NCBI RefSeq assembly: GCF_047302405.1
Contig: NZ_CP154853.1
Coordinates: 3,348,001-3,412,000 of the forward strand
DNA length: 64,000 nucleotides
DNA from: Alkalihalobacillus sp047302405
GTDB lineage: Bacteria; Bacillota; Bacilli; Bacillales; Bacillaceae_D
Direction: 5' to 3'
Shown: positions 26,548 to 34,923 of the stretch, piece by piece
Position numbering within the stretch: position 1 is the stretch's first letter
Layout of the letters: the number at the start of each line of letters is the position of its first letter
Position numbers and translations under genes: made by a program
Notes under the pieces: generated by a model
Told to the model about the DNA's origin: nothing
What the model saw: only the letters and a program-made list of their open reading frames with translations
Database searches by the model: none

Positions 26548-26625
26548 ATTCCGCGGGTGAACCGGGAGCCTCCTCGCTCCGCTGCGGGGTCTCCCGTTTT
26601 CCACTCCCCCTGCAGGAGTGCTCCT
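26548..26625 (-). repeat. GC-rich palindromic dispersed element, copy 2
   Basis: Inverted copy of the element at 12790-12894: the minus strand has ACTCCTGCAGGGG, ACGGGAGACCCCG, GCGAGGAGGCTCCCG and TTCACCCGCGG in the same order. It starts directly at the stop codon of the DUF523 gene and may act as its 3' hairpin. Confidence 0.8.
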
Positions 26626-27094
26626 ATTCTTTCCTTATATCTAGTATTTTCGAAAGTTCATTTTCAGAATATACGTCTAACCCATTCCTCCTTAACAATG
26701 CAGTCGTGACACCCATACCATCGAGCCTCTCCCCATTAAATTTTCCATTATAAATAAAGGAACTACCACAAGATGGACTATTTTCTTTTAAAACTACAGC
26801 TGTAGCTCCTACACTTTTAGCCTTGTCTAACGTTTCTTTGGCACCATTAAGATAAAGTTCTGTTACATCTCTTCCCAACTTATCAACGACCTTAGCGAAG
26901 CCGTCTAAAACGTCTTCACCATTTCCCTCGATGATTTCGGCCGGTTCTCTTGGTGTAGTAAATCCACCCAATAGTTCTGGGCATATCGATACAACCTCTT
27001 CATTATCAAACCATTTCTTAATCGTACTATCCATACAGTCTTGTCCATCATAACGCACTTTAAATCCAGCAAGACACGCACTAACTAACAGCAT
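26624..27094 (-). CDS. DUF523 family protein
   Basis: 156 residues from ATG 27094 behind GAGGTG; an earlier in-frame start lies before the ribosome binding site. DUF523 features: an N-terminal VSACLAG, then CPELLGGFTTPREPAEI, and the C-terminal half VLKENSPSCGSSFIYNG. The conserved cysteines (in SACLAG, SICPE, PSCGS) suggest a metal or redox site. The family's biochemical function is not established as far as I know. It is flanked at its 3' end by a dispersed GC-rich element. Confidence 0.88.
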   Translation of the reverse strand: MLLVSACLAGFKVRYDGQDCMDSTIKKWFDNEEVVSICPELLGGFTTPREPAEIIEGNGEDVLDGFAKVVDKLGRDVTELYLNGAKETLDKAKSVGATAVVLKENSPSCGSSFIYNGKFNGERLDGMGVTTALLRRNGLDVYSENELSKILDIRKE

Positions 27095-27167
27095 TACTCT
27101 CACCTCATTCACTGATTTTTAAGTTAAATTTACTTTTACCGCTTGTATTTATTTTCAGGTTACAAAT

Positions 27168-27614
27168 TCACATAATAGTATTAGTCACATAGTACATAGT
27201 CACATCTATAGCATAGTAAAAAATAAGACAAATAAATAAAAACCATATAGACCAATGTATAGCCTTCTGTTTATTCATATAATATATAAAAATATACCAA
27301 ATCATTAACATCATTATAGGTGTTCCAATAAATAGCCAACCACTTTGTAATTCTATAGGGTTGAAAATTAAAGATGAAAGAAAAGAGTTATAAGCTAATA
27401 GAGCTCCTGATGTCATTAATAAATAGGAGTGACTCATCTTTAGGCGTTTTACATAAGTTTTAGCCCAAACAAATGCCATAATAGCGAGCAAAATAAAAAT
27501 CGGCCACTCTAATCCCGGACCAAAACCGAAACTAAAAATAGTAAAAAAAGAAAAACACGTAAGCATGATTAAAAGCACAAAATAAAGAATATGAACCCAC
27601 TTCTTAGCCCTCAT
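27168..27614 (-). CDS. Hypothetical membrane protein
   Basis: 148 residues from ATG 27614, nine bases after GGAGG. There are four to five hydrophobic segments (about 5-27, 33-49, 60-80, 87-108 and 115-138) joined by short basic loops, with an aromatic-rich C-terminus. I do not recognise a family. Its codirectional downstream neighbour is DUF523, with a gap of about 70 bases. Confidence 0.65.
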   Translation of the reverse strand: MRAKKWVHILYFVLLIMLTCFSFFTIFSFGFGPGLEWPIFILLAIMAFVWAKTYVKRLKMSHSYLLMTSGALLAYNSFLSSLIFNPIELQSGWLFIGTPIMMLMIWYIFIYYMNKQKAIHWSIWFLFICLIFYYAIDVTMYYVTNTIM

Positions 27615-27708
27615 GATATCAATCCTCCATCCTAAACTTATTCCGTTACAGTTAATAATATCCAAAAAAGGTTAATCCTCCAGTCAAACTTACTTAAAAC
27701 GGGTTGGA

Positions 27709-27757
27709 GGCTGTCCCAAAAGGTCTTGAAAATGACCTTTGAGGGGCCAGTCCTTTT
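27709..27757 (+). terminator. Stand-alone hairpin with T-run
   Basis: GGCTGTCCCAAAAGGTC pairs with GACCTTTGAGGGGCCAGTCC and is followed by TTTTTT on the plus strand. No plus-strand gene reads into it now (the nearest ends at 26378), so it may be a relic. Confidence 0.5.
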
Positions 27758-28047
27758 TTGAATGTAACATGAACCAGCTCTATCTCCCTAAAACATACAG
27801 ACCGATTTGGCTACAAAAGAGGCTTTAATATTTATAAGTATGAATCATGACTTGGCTCATGTATCCCAGCGGAGCATAGTTTTCAGGAGCGTCGGGAGCG
27901 GTGAACAACGCTCCATGTCCACCTAGCTAATTTCATACAAGAATAATCAAAACCCTTGTATTTTACGAGTAAAATATCATCGGTTTCTTCTATTTAAGGG
28001 CTTTTAGGAAAGCTCCAGCTTTTTTTGTAAACAATGATGAAAAAGAA
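27758..28047. other. Intergenic region with no supported gene
   Basis: No coding frame with a ribosome binding site was seen. A short GC-richer patch at about 27866-27920 (AGGAGCGTCGGGAGCGG) is faintly like the dispersed palindromic element but too degenerate to call. Confidence 0.35.
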
Positions 28048-28096
28048 AAGGTTATCGCAAAAGGTAAACTTATCTCCCTTTGCAACAACCTATAAA
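28048..28096 (-). terminator. Terminator of sugar ABC/dehydrogenase operon
   Basis: On the minus strand AGGTTGTTGCAAAGG pairs with CCTTTTGCGATAACCT and is followed by TTTCTTTTTC, just past the last gene of the operon. Confidence 0.75.
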
Positions 28097-28115
28097 AATA
28101 ACTATTACTATTCAA

Positions 28116-29195
28116 TTAAAAATAAACGGCCTCTCCAATTTTCGCAGATTTATAGATAGCTTCTAGAATTTGTGTGACAACAAAAGCTTGTTCGGGTTTT
28201 ACGACTGGTTCTGTATCCGTGATGATATTGTCAATCCACATACGGGCTTCTAAGTCAGCATCAGATTCCGTTTTTCCATCATAAAAGGCTACCCCACCAT
28301 TGTTCAGCTCTACCTGTGTTGTAAATAATTTACCAAAGTTCTCACCGTGAATCCGGAGGCCGTCTTTCATATCCGCCCCTCCTTCTGTTCCACTTAAAGA
28401 ACATTTTGCTTCATCGACTTCTAAGGAATTAAGAGCCCAGCTAGCTTCCAGCACAATCGTTGCCCCATTCTCCATAGTAATAAACCCAAAAGCTGAATCT
28501 TCGACGGTAAATTTCTCTGGATCCCAAGGTCCCCAAGCATTTGCCGCATTCTTTTTCTGACTTAACTTATGGTGGACGGCTCCCATCACTGATTTTGGCT
28601 TGTAATTGTTCATCATCCACAAAGTTAAATCTAATGCATGGGTACCAATGTCAATTAAAGGTCCTCCACCTTGCTTTTCTCCATCAAGGAAGACCCCCCA
28701 TGTTGGAACCGCCCGTCTCCGGATAGCATGTGCTTTGGCAAAATACACTTCCCCTAAATCGCCACGATCACATACTTCCTTTAAGTATTGACTGTCTTGT
28801 CTGAAGCGATTGTTATATCCAATCGTTAATTTTTTTCCTGAACGGCGAGCCGCTTCGACCATTAAGTTCGCTTCTTCTGCTGTTTTGGCCATCGGCTTTT
28901 CACACATCACATGTTTGCCTGCTTCAAGTGCAGCAACCGAAATCTCCGCATGACTATCATTTGGAGTTAAAACATGAACAACTTCCACATCCTCATTCTT
29001 TAAAAGCTCCTGATAATCTGAATAAACAGTGGCCGCTTCGCTTCCATACTGTTTCGCTGCTTTCTTAGCTTTTTCATCAGTAATATCACAAAATGCAACT
29101 AGTTCAACATTTTTAATTTTTGAGAGACTCGGCATATGCTTTCCATTTGCAATGCCCCCGCAGCCAATAATTCCGATTTTAACGATTCTTTCCAT
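28116..29195 (-). CDS. Gfo/Idh/MocA-family oxidoreductase
   Basis: A 359-residue NAD(P)-dependent sugar dehydrogenase. The Rossmann motif GIIGCGGIANGKH is at the N-terminus, and the catalytic CEKPMA with Lys is at about 93-98. A second-domain motif, GGGPLIDIGTHALDL, carries the His-Asp pair used in this family. It is last in a five-gene operon with a CUT1 importer and another Gfo/Idh enzyme, so it probably oxidises or epimerises the imported sugar or sugar acid. ATG is behind GGAGGC. The exact substrate cannot be read from sequence. Confidence 0.92.
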   Translation of the reverse strand: MERIVKIGIIGCGGIANGKHMPSLSKIKNVELVAFCDITDEKAKKAAKQYGSEAATVYSDYQELLKNEDVEVVHVLTPNDSHAEISVAALEAGKHVMCEKPMAKTAEEANLMVEAARRSGKKLTIGYNNRFRQDSQYLKEVCDRGDLGEVYFAKAHAIRRRAVPTWGVFLDGEKQGGGPLIDIGTHALDLTLWMMNNYKPKSVMGAVHHKLSQKKNAANAWGPWDPEKFTVEDSAFGFITMENGATIVLEASWALNSLEVDEAKCSLSGTEGGADMKDGLRIHGENFGKLFTTQVELNNGGVAFYDGKTESDADLEARMWIDNIITDTEPVVKPEQAFVVTQILEAIYKSAKIGEAVYF

Positions 29196-29221
29196 CTTTT
29201 TAATGCCTCCTATTAAATCAC

Positions 29222-30244
29222 TTATTTGACTCGTTCGCTTTGCTGGACGATTTCGTTTATTTCCACTCGACGCCCCTCTTGATTTGAAAGGGAGGCAGCT
29301 TGATTAATTAACGTCAGGTTAAAGGCATCCTCATATTTAATATTTGGTTCATCATTAGAAATAATCGAATTTACCCATTGGTTTAAAGCGAGTGGCAATG
29401 GTTCTGGAATATCGGATGGGACAATCCACTCTTCGCCTAATTGGCTACTTTTGATTCGAATCGCTTCATCTTCTATTAATAGTGTTCCTTCTGTCCCATA
29501 GACTTCTAATTGGAACGGGCTAGCACCAGAAAGAAAACTAGTCTCTAAAACCCCGATTGCTCCCGATTGATAATCTACCATTACAGTTGAATTGACATCG
29601 ACTTGATGGTTGCTCGTTTGTTTCAACCTTGCTGTTACAGCTGTTGCTTCTCCAGCCAGTCGGTTTGTTAAATAAATGGGATGAGCACCTAAGTCTATAA
29701 AAGCTCCTCCTCCACATTGCTCGGCATTAAAAAAGTGCTTCGGTAACCAACCATTAGGGTGCGACTCTGTAGGTACAGCCCCATTATGAGCTAGCCTACA
29801 TCTGACCATACTAATTTCTCCTAATAAGCCCTTATCCACTACTTCCTCGGCATACAAATAATAACTTTCATTTAATCGAGGAAGAGAAATCATGAATTTC
29901 ACCTTATTTTCTTGAACGGTTTGATAAATCTCTTCACAATCCTCTATCGTGAACGCCAGCACTTTTTCTGTAAAAATATGCTTTTTTTGCTTAGCTGCCA
30001 AAATGATAATTTCTTTGTGTAGATTCGTTGGTGTGTCCACAATAACAGCATCAATTTGCGGATTCGCTAAAACAATATCTAAATCACGTTCAAATGGAAC
30101 ACCTAACTCTTCTGCCCATTCCTTTCCTCGAACCTCATCCTCATCCCAAACAACCTTCACTGAAACTTGTTCATTACTCAACGCTTGCTCTGCATATTGC
30201 CCTGCATGAACATGCCATTTACTTAAAAGGGCTACATTAATCAT
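29222..30244 (-). CDS. Gfo/Idh/MocA-family oxidoreductase (EKV variant)
   Basis: 340 residues from ATG 30244, six bases after GAGGTG. The N-terminal nucleotide-binding fold lacks the classic G-x-G-G-x-A: the start reads MINVALLSKWHVHAGQY. The catalytic segment is TEKVLAF, with Lys kept but the usual Pro replaced by Val. The C-terminal domain keeps GGGAFIDLGAHPIYL. The unusual N-terminus may mean altered cofactor binding. It is fourth in the sugar operon, between permease and the second dehydrogenase. Confidence 0.88.
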   Translation of the reverse strand: MINVALLSKWHVHAGQYAEQALSNEQVSVKVVWDEDEVRGKEWAEELGVPFERDLDIVLANPQIDAVIVDTPTNLHKEIIILAAKQKKHIFTEKVLAFTIEDCEEIYQTVQENKVKFMISLPRLNESYYLYAEEVVDKGLLGEISMVRCRLAHNGAVPTESHPNGWLPKHFFNAEQCGGGAFIDLGAHPIYLTNRLAGEATAVTARLKQTSNHQVDVNSTVMVDYQSGAIGVLETSFLSGASPFQLEVYGTEGTLLIEDEAIRIKSSQLGEEWIVPSDIPEPLPLALNQWVNSIISNDEPNIKYEDAFNLTLINQAASLSNQEGRRVEINEIVQQSERVK

Positions 30245-30274
30245 CCTTATCACCTCATCATTTTTTATAAATGG

Positions 30275-31117
30275 TTAACCTTTTACGGCACCACTTGTTA
30301 GAGCTCCTACAATAAATTTTTGTAGAAGGATAAATAGAATAATAACTGGTAGTACAGACAATACACTTCCTGCTGCTAGATAATGAGTGGTGACCGCTTC
30401 CTGGGTCGATTGCAGATTCATGACTCCTACTGAAACAGGATAAAGTCTCTCATCATCCAATAAAATGAATGGAATCACAAATTGAGACCAGCTTTGCACA
30501 GCCACGAGAATCGTAACTGAAATAATCCCTGGTAAAGATGTCGGTATCACGATCTTTGTTAAGACTTGCCACCTGTTACACCCATCCATAATTGCCGCTT
30601 CATCCAAAGCTCTTGGGATTGTGTCAAAATACCCTTTTAAAAACCATGTGGAAAAAGGTAAAACTACTGCTACATAAACGATAATCAGTGTTATATAGTT
30701 ATTTAATAAATCTAACTTCGCAAACAAACGATACAAGGGAATGGAAATAACGACAGCAGAAATCATTTGTGTCATTAAAATACTAACGAGTACAGAGTTC
30801 TTAAATTTAAACTTCAAACGTGAAATGGCGTATGCTGCTGGTATCGCTACAAACAAAGCACCAACGACCGTATAAAATACAATCACAGTCGAATTTTTTA
30901 AATAATTCAAAACACCAGTATTATCAATAACATGTTTGTAATTTTCAAAGGCAAAATGTTCCGGAATTAAACGTGGTGGTACAGCAAATAATTCTTGAGA
31001 CGTTTTTAAAGATAATGAAATAATCCAGAACAGTGGAAAGAGGAAAAACAATAGAATGACAAAATAGCCAAAATACAGGGCACTCTTTTGTAAGATTCTT
31101 TTTTGTTGAATACTCAT
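30275..31117 (-). CDS. Sugar ABC transporter permease, MalG-type
   Basis: A 280-residue CUT1 inner-membrane subunit with six segments. The EAA loop for ATPase docking is EAAIMDGCNRWQVLTKIVIP followed by TSLPG at about 190-215. It follows the MalF-type permease with a one-base gap. No ATPase gene is in the operon, so a shared MsmX-type ATPase encoded elsewhere probably energises it, as in other Bacillus CUT1 systems. Confidence 0.93.
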   Translation of the reverse strand: MSIQQKRILQKSALYFGYFVILLFFLFPLFWIISLSLKTSQELFAVPPRLIPEHFAFENYKHVIDNTGVLNYLKNSTVIVFYTVVGALFVAIPAAYAISRLKFKFKNSVLVSILMTQMISAVVISIPLYRLFAKLDLLNNYITLIIVYVAVVLPFSTWFLKGYFDTIPRALDEAAIMDGCNRWQVLTKIVIPTSLPGIISVTILVAVQSWSQFVIPFILLDDERLYPVSVGVMNLQSTQEAVTTHYLAAGSVLSVLPVIILFILLQKFIVGALTSGAVKG

Positions 31118-31118
31118 T

Positions 31119-32045
31119 TTATTGCTCTCCCCTCCTACCTAACATTTTCAAATAAACCAACGTCATAATCACATTAATAGCTAATAGAACAACAGCAGTC
31201 GCAGCCCCTTGACCTAAATTAAATTCTCTAAAAATGACCGTATAAATACTTAAAGCAATAACTTCTGTACTTTTTCCAGGTCCACCTGCTGTAAGAGCCA
31301 TCACCATATCAAAGGTATTAAAGGTATCGATCGAAATAATGATTAGCGTGATCAGAATGATAGGAGCCAACATCGGTAACATCACTTTTATTAATCTTTG
31401 AAAAGCATTCGCCCCATCAATCTTTGCGGCTTCCATCACATCATTTGGCAATGTTTGAATGGCTGCATAAATTAAAATCATACTAAATGCGGTTCCACGC
31501 CAAACATTTGCTAGTATCACTGAAAAAAGGGCTAAATTCGGATCCGATAAAAATGAAATCGAATTGAATCCCAACGTCGTTACAAAATAATTTAAAATGC
31601 CTGCATTCGTTTCGTTGTACATGATGCGCCAGATGATTCCAATAATGACTCCCGGAATGGCCCAAGCCGTCAAAACTGCCGTCCTAACGATAACCGTTCC
31701 TCTCAATTTCAACTTTTGCCCTTGATCAATAGCAGAAGCGATTAAAAAACCAAAAAACAGTTGGAATAAAACGCTACATACAACAAAAATGGCTGTAATC
31801 GTGAGCATATGATAAAACCCAGATAACGAAAACAACCTTTTATAGGAATCAAGTGTGAACGTTAAGTCTGTTTCTAATAATGAAGCATTAGTAAAACTAA
31901 ATTTAATAATTTCAAAGATCGGATATAAAAAGACGAATAGTAGAATAATCGCTAACGGTAGCAGCCAAGGGAGGGGAGAATTTCCCCAACCCTTGAATGC
32001 TCTTTGTTTGACTTGGACAGATTTTGTTTGTAGTTGACTATTCAT
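31119..32045 (-). CDS. Sugar ABC transporter permease, MalF-type
   Basis: 308 residues from ATG 32045 behind GTGAGG. Six membrane segments with the docking loop EAAKIDGANAFQRLIKVMLP. It pairs with the MalG-type subunit downstream and the lipoprotein encoded 15 bases upstream to form a carbohydrate importer. Confidence 0.93.
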   Translation of the reverse strand: MNSQLQTKSVQVKQRAFKGWGNSPLPWLLPLAIILLFVFLYPIFEIIKFSFTNASLLETDLTFTLDSYKRLFSLSGFYHMLTITAIFVVCSVLFQLFFGFLIASAIDQGQKLKLRGTVIVRTAVLTAWAIPGVIIGIIWRIMYNETNAGILNYFVTTLGFNSISFLSDPNLALFSVILANVWRGTAFSMILIYAAIQTLPNDVMEAAKIDGANAFQRLIKVMLPMLAPIILITLIIISIDTFNTFDMVMALTAGGPGKSTEVIALSIYTVIFREFNLGQGAATAVVLLAINVIMTLVYLKMLGRRGEQ

Positions 32046-32060
32046 ATCAAACCTCACTTT

Positions 32061-33350
32061 TTACTCGTTATTTACCACATTCCAAGCCTCGTCCAACGCT
32101 GCTTCAGCTGTTTTATTTCCAGAAATAATATCTGAGAGGGCAATTTGCATTTGAATGGAGATTGTATTGTAATGAGTAGAAGATGGACGAACATTTGCAT
32201 CTTCTAAATAATCTCGAAACAAGGAACTAAATCGAGTTCCCTCATAATACTCTGAATCATAAACAGAAACACGTGTCGGTAGTCCCCCATGAATGCTTTG
32301 AAATTCACCCATTGCTTGTTCAGTAATAAAAAGACGTGCAATCAAGTCAAAAGCTGCTCTCTTCTTTTCTTCATCGTCTGTAAAAATACCCCAAGTCCAA
32401 CCACCAGCCGCTGTTCCACTTAATCCATCCTCAAGTTGCGGAAGTGGTGCTACATTCCATTTCGCAAATTCTTCTTCCCCTAATGTTTCCCTTAAGAAAG
32501 TTTGTTGCCAATTTCCGCCTAAGAACATCGCCGTACTACCTGTTGCAATTTCTTCATTTAAATCATTTTCTGAACCGTATCCTGCCAATCGTTGCGGGGC
32601 TGCCCCTGCTTTAACCGCTTCTTCTATTGTCGATAAAACATTGAGCATCTTTTCTCTATTTTCTCCTTCACCAAACACCGGTCTTCCTTCTTCATCCACT
32701 AACTCCCCACCTTGTGCCCAGAAAAGTGGCCAAAGCGTTGTAATCGAAGCTCCTTCACCTCGTCCCCCTGGAAAAAGTAAACCATTATATCCTTCCTCTT
32801 GAAGTTCTAACGAAAGTTCAATGGCTTCATCCCAAGTTGTCGGTGGCTCACTGATAACCTCTGAGTTATAAAAAAGAACTCTTGTGTCTGTCCCCATATA
32901 AAGTCCATAAACCTTACCATCTGGACCGGTCACAACATCTTGAACGAACGGTAGAAAATCATCAATATCAATTCCGTATTCTTCCATTAAATCATCAAGT
33001 GGTTGTAAATAATCGATGTAACGTTGAAATAAGTAGCCATCAATCGCAGCCACATCTGGCGCCCTACCAGTATTTGCCTGTTCAATTAAACGAGACATGG
33101 CTTCATCAATATTAGACGATTGAATATCTATATTTAAATCAACATTTGGAAAATCAGCTTCAAACTCGCTCACTTTTTCAGAGATATAATTGGCCGTTCC
33201 ACTAATGCTTGACTGAGGAGAATATCCAGTAGATGTTGTCCACCTTAGTTCAAAACTTTCTCCCTCATCATTTGATGCACTTTCTCCTCCACATCCCGCC
33301 GTCAAAAATGTAGTTATAGCAGCAATAAACAAGACTTTTTTTAAATTCAT
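32061..33350 (-). CDS. Sugar ABC transporter substrate-binding lipoprotein
   Basis: A 429-residue family 1 extracellular binding protein. The signal peptide ends in lipobox LTAGC with C20, so it is anchored to the outer face of the membrane. It is strongly acidic. Typical lobes include APDVAAIDGYLFQRYID and the C-terminal GGLPTR segment. It is the first gene of the operon, with a promoter and 17 bp inverted operator about 140 bases upstream and a cre-like site in the leader. Ligand: an unidentified sugar or oligosaccharide whose metabolism needs Gfo/Idh enzymes. Confidence 0.93.
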   Translation of the reverse strand: MNLKKVLFIAAITTFLTAGCGGESASNDEGESFELRWTTSTGYSPQSSISGTANYISEKVSEFEADFPNVDLNIDIQSSNIDEAMSRLIEQANTGRAPDVAAIDGYLFQRYIDYLQPLDDLMEEYGIDIDDFLPFVQDVVTGPDGKVYGLYMGTDTRVLFYNSEVISEPPTTWDEAIELSLELQEEGYNGLLFPGGRGEGASITTLWPLFWAQGGELVDEEGRPVFGEGENREKMLNVLSTIEEAVKAGAAPQRLAGYGSENDLNEEIATGSTAMFLGGNWQQTFLRETLGEEEFAKWNVAPLPQLEDGLSGTAAGGWTWGIFTDDEEKKRAAFDLIARLFITEQAMGEFQSIHGGLPTRVSVYDSEYYEGTRFSSLFRDYLEDANVRPSSTHYNTISIQMQIALSDIISGNKTAEAALDEAWNVVNNE

Positions 33351-33369
33351 ATTAATGCTCCCCTCTTTT

Positions 33370-33383
33370 TGTCAACGCTTACA
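33370..33383 (-). promoter_or_regulatory. cre site (CcpA) in leader of sugar operon
   Basis: The minus strand reads TGTAAGCGTTGACA, matching 13 of 14 positions of the Bacillus cre consensus TGWAARCGYTWNCW. It lies 20 bases before the start codon, downstream of the predicted promoter, where bound CcpA would block elongation. Confidence 0.7.
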
Positions 33384-33469
33384 TTTTAGTGAACTTTTGA
33401 TTTCCCTTTTTCAAAGACAACCCCTAATCAGCTGACACCCACCTCTTTAACTTATCACCTCACACCTAA

Positions 33470-33522
33470 TTGACATGTCATTACTTAAATAATATGTTAT
33501 ACACGAAGTAATGATATGTCAA
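33470..33522 (-). promoter_or_regulatory. Operator and promoter of sugar operon
   Basis: TTGACATGTCATTACTT at 33470-33486 and AAGTAATGATATGTCAA at 33506-33522 are inverted repeats with one mismatch in 17. Each arm holds a short palindrome (TGACATGTCA, TGATATGTCA). On the minus strand TTGACA (33522-33517), 17 bases and TAACAT (33499-33494) form a promoter, so one arm covers the -35 and the other the start point. The adjacent GntR/LacI-type protein is the likely ligand. Confidence 0.7.
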
Positions 33523-33568
33523 CTTTATTTTCTAAAAATTATAAAAATTATTTTCATTTACACGCAAA

Positions 33569-33606
33569 TAAAAAAAACAGACCACGTTACTTACTCGTGA
33601 GTCTGT
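33569..33606 (-). terminator. Terminator of GntR/LacI regulator gene
   Basis: On the minus strand ACAGACTCAC pairs with GTGGTCTGT and is followed by eight T. Confidence 0.85.
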
Positions 33607-33614
33607 CTTTATCT

Positions 33615-34769
33615 TTATACTCGGTCTACTCGCTTTATTTTTGTTGACTCTCCCTCAACTAAGTTAGTTGAGATTGTCACCTTATCTGGGTAGTTATTTT
33701 CTTCAATTAAAGCTACAAGTGCTTCAATCGCTTTTTCGCCCATTTCTTTTTGATCTTGTTCAATATGAGTAAATCGAAACCGATCTCGTGTTTTTCTTTG
33801 ACCGTCAAAACAAATGATCGATAAATCATCAGGCACTAATAAATTTAACTCATCAGCTGCAATCTTCACCAATACAGCAATATTGTAATGAACAGCAAAG
33901 ATCGCACTTATTTCTGGATATTTTAATAAATGCTCCTTGATCACTTGTATATCTCGCTCAATTAATTCTTCATTCCCTTTGTTACTTGATAACTCCGAGA
34001 TTAGATCTGTTAACCAGATATTTCTATTCACCATATGCCCTCTTTCCGCATAGGCTTGGATAAAACCGTCCACTCGTTCTTCAATCGCTGATATATCTTT
34101 GTATGGTGGAGAAAAAACAGCAATCTGTTGATGGTTTTTATCAAATAAATAATTCACGGCATTCTTAGCTGCATTAGCGTTATCCGTACAGATAGAGGTT
34201 GTTTGAATCCCTTTAAAATACCGGTCAACAAGCACATGAGGGAACTTATTTATCGTTAATTTAAGCACCTCTTCATTAAAATATTCTCCTGAAACAGGTA
34301 GGATAATCATTCCATCTACGCCAAGATTTAATAATGAAACAATGGCTTCTTTTTCCAACTCTATATTACCAAATGTTTGTTTAATCACAATATCTATTGA
34401 GTATTCTCGCGCTGCTATATTTAATGATTTAATCAGAAGACCGGTGACATGCTCTTCTTCAATTTCGGGGAACACGAAACCAATAATATATCCTTTTGTA
34501 TTTTTAGGTAACTTTGGCGTTTCATGCCCCTCACTACCGATAACAAAAGTACCTTTCCCAGCAATTCTCTCAATTAATCCATCGTGTACTAATTGATCTA
34601 GAGCTTTCTTTGTCGTAATTCTGCTGACATTATAATAGTCAATTAATTCTTTTTCCGTCGGTATTCTATCACCTATTTTATAAGCTTTAGACATAATCTT
34701 CTGCTTAATTTCTTCATAAATGATCTCATATCTTGGTTTTTTTTGTATGTTATTTAAAGGATGGCTCAT
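33615..34769 (-). CDS. GntR-type regulator with LacI-like sugar-binding domain (AraR-like)
   Basis: A 384-residue chimera. Residues about 12-80 form a GntR winged helix (RIPTEKELIDYYNVSRITTK then KALDQLV), and from about 93 a periplasmic-binding-protein-like LacI effector domain follows (GYIIGFVFPEIEEE, GVDGMIILPVS, VDRYF). AraR of B. subtilis has this architecture. It sits upstream of and codirectional with the sugar operon and downstream of a Gfo/Idh gene, and an inverted operator stands between it and the binding-protein gene. It probably represses both units until its sugar binds. Confidence 0.92.
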   Translation of the reverse strand: MSHPLNNIQKKPRYEIIYEEIKQKIMSKAYKIGDRIPTEKELIDYYNVSRITTKKALDQLVHDGLIERIAGKGTFVIGSEGHETPKLPKNTKGYIIGFVFPEIEEEHVTGLLIKSLNIAAREYSIDIVIKQTFGNIELEKEAIVSLLNLGVDGMIILPVSGEYFNEEVLKLTINKFPHVLVDRYFKGIQTTSICTDNANAAKNAVNYLFDKNHQQIAVFSPPYKDISAIEERVDGFIQAYAERGHMVNRNIWLTDLISELSSNKGNEELIERDIQVIKEHLLKYPEISAIFAVHYNIAVLVKIAADELNLLVPDDLSIICFDGQRKTRDRFRFTHIEQDQKEMGEKAIEALVALIEENNYPDKVTISTNLVEGESTKIKRVDRV

Positions 34770-34923
34770 TTCAACTCCTCCTATTATTAATATATCATAT
34801 TGTTATTTAGTTCATCACTAGTAACGCACTACTTTTTTACCATATATCGATTGATATTTAAAAGAAGTCAGCATTTTAGCTTGACCTTAACTAAAACCTA
34901 ACTCCTTCCCTTGGAAAAATGAT

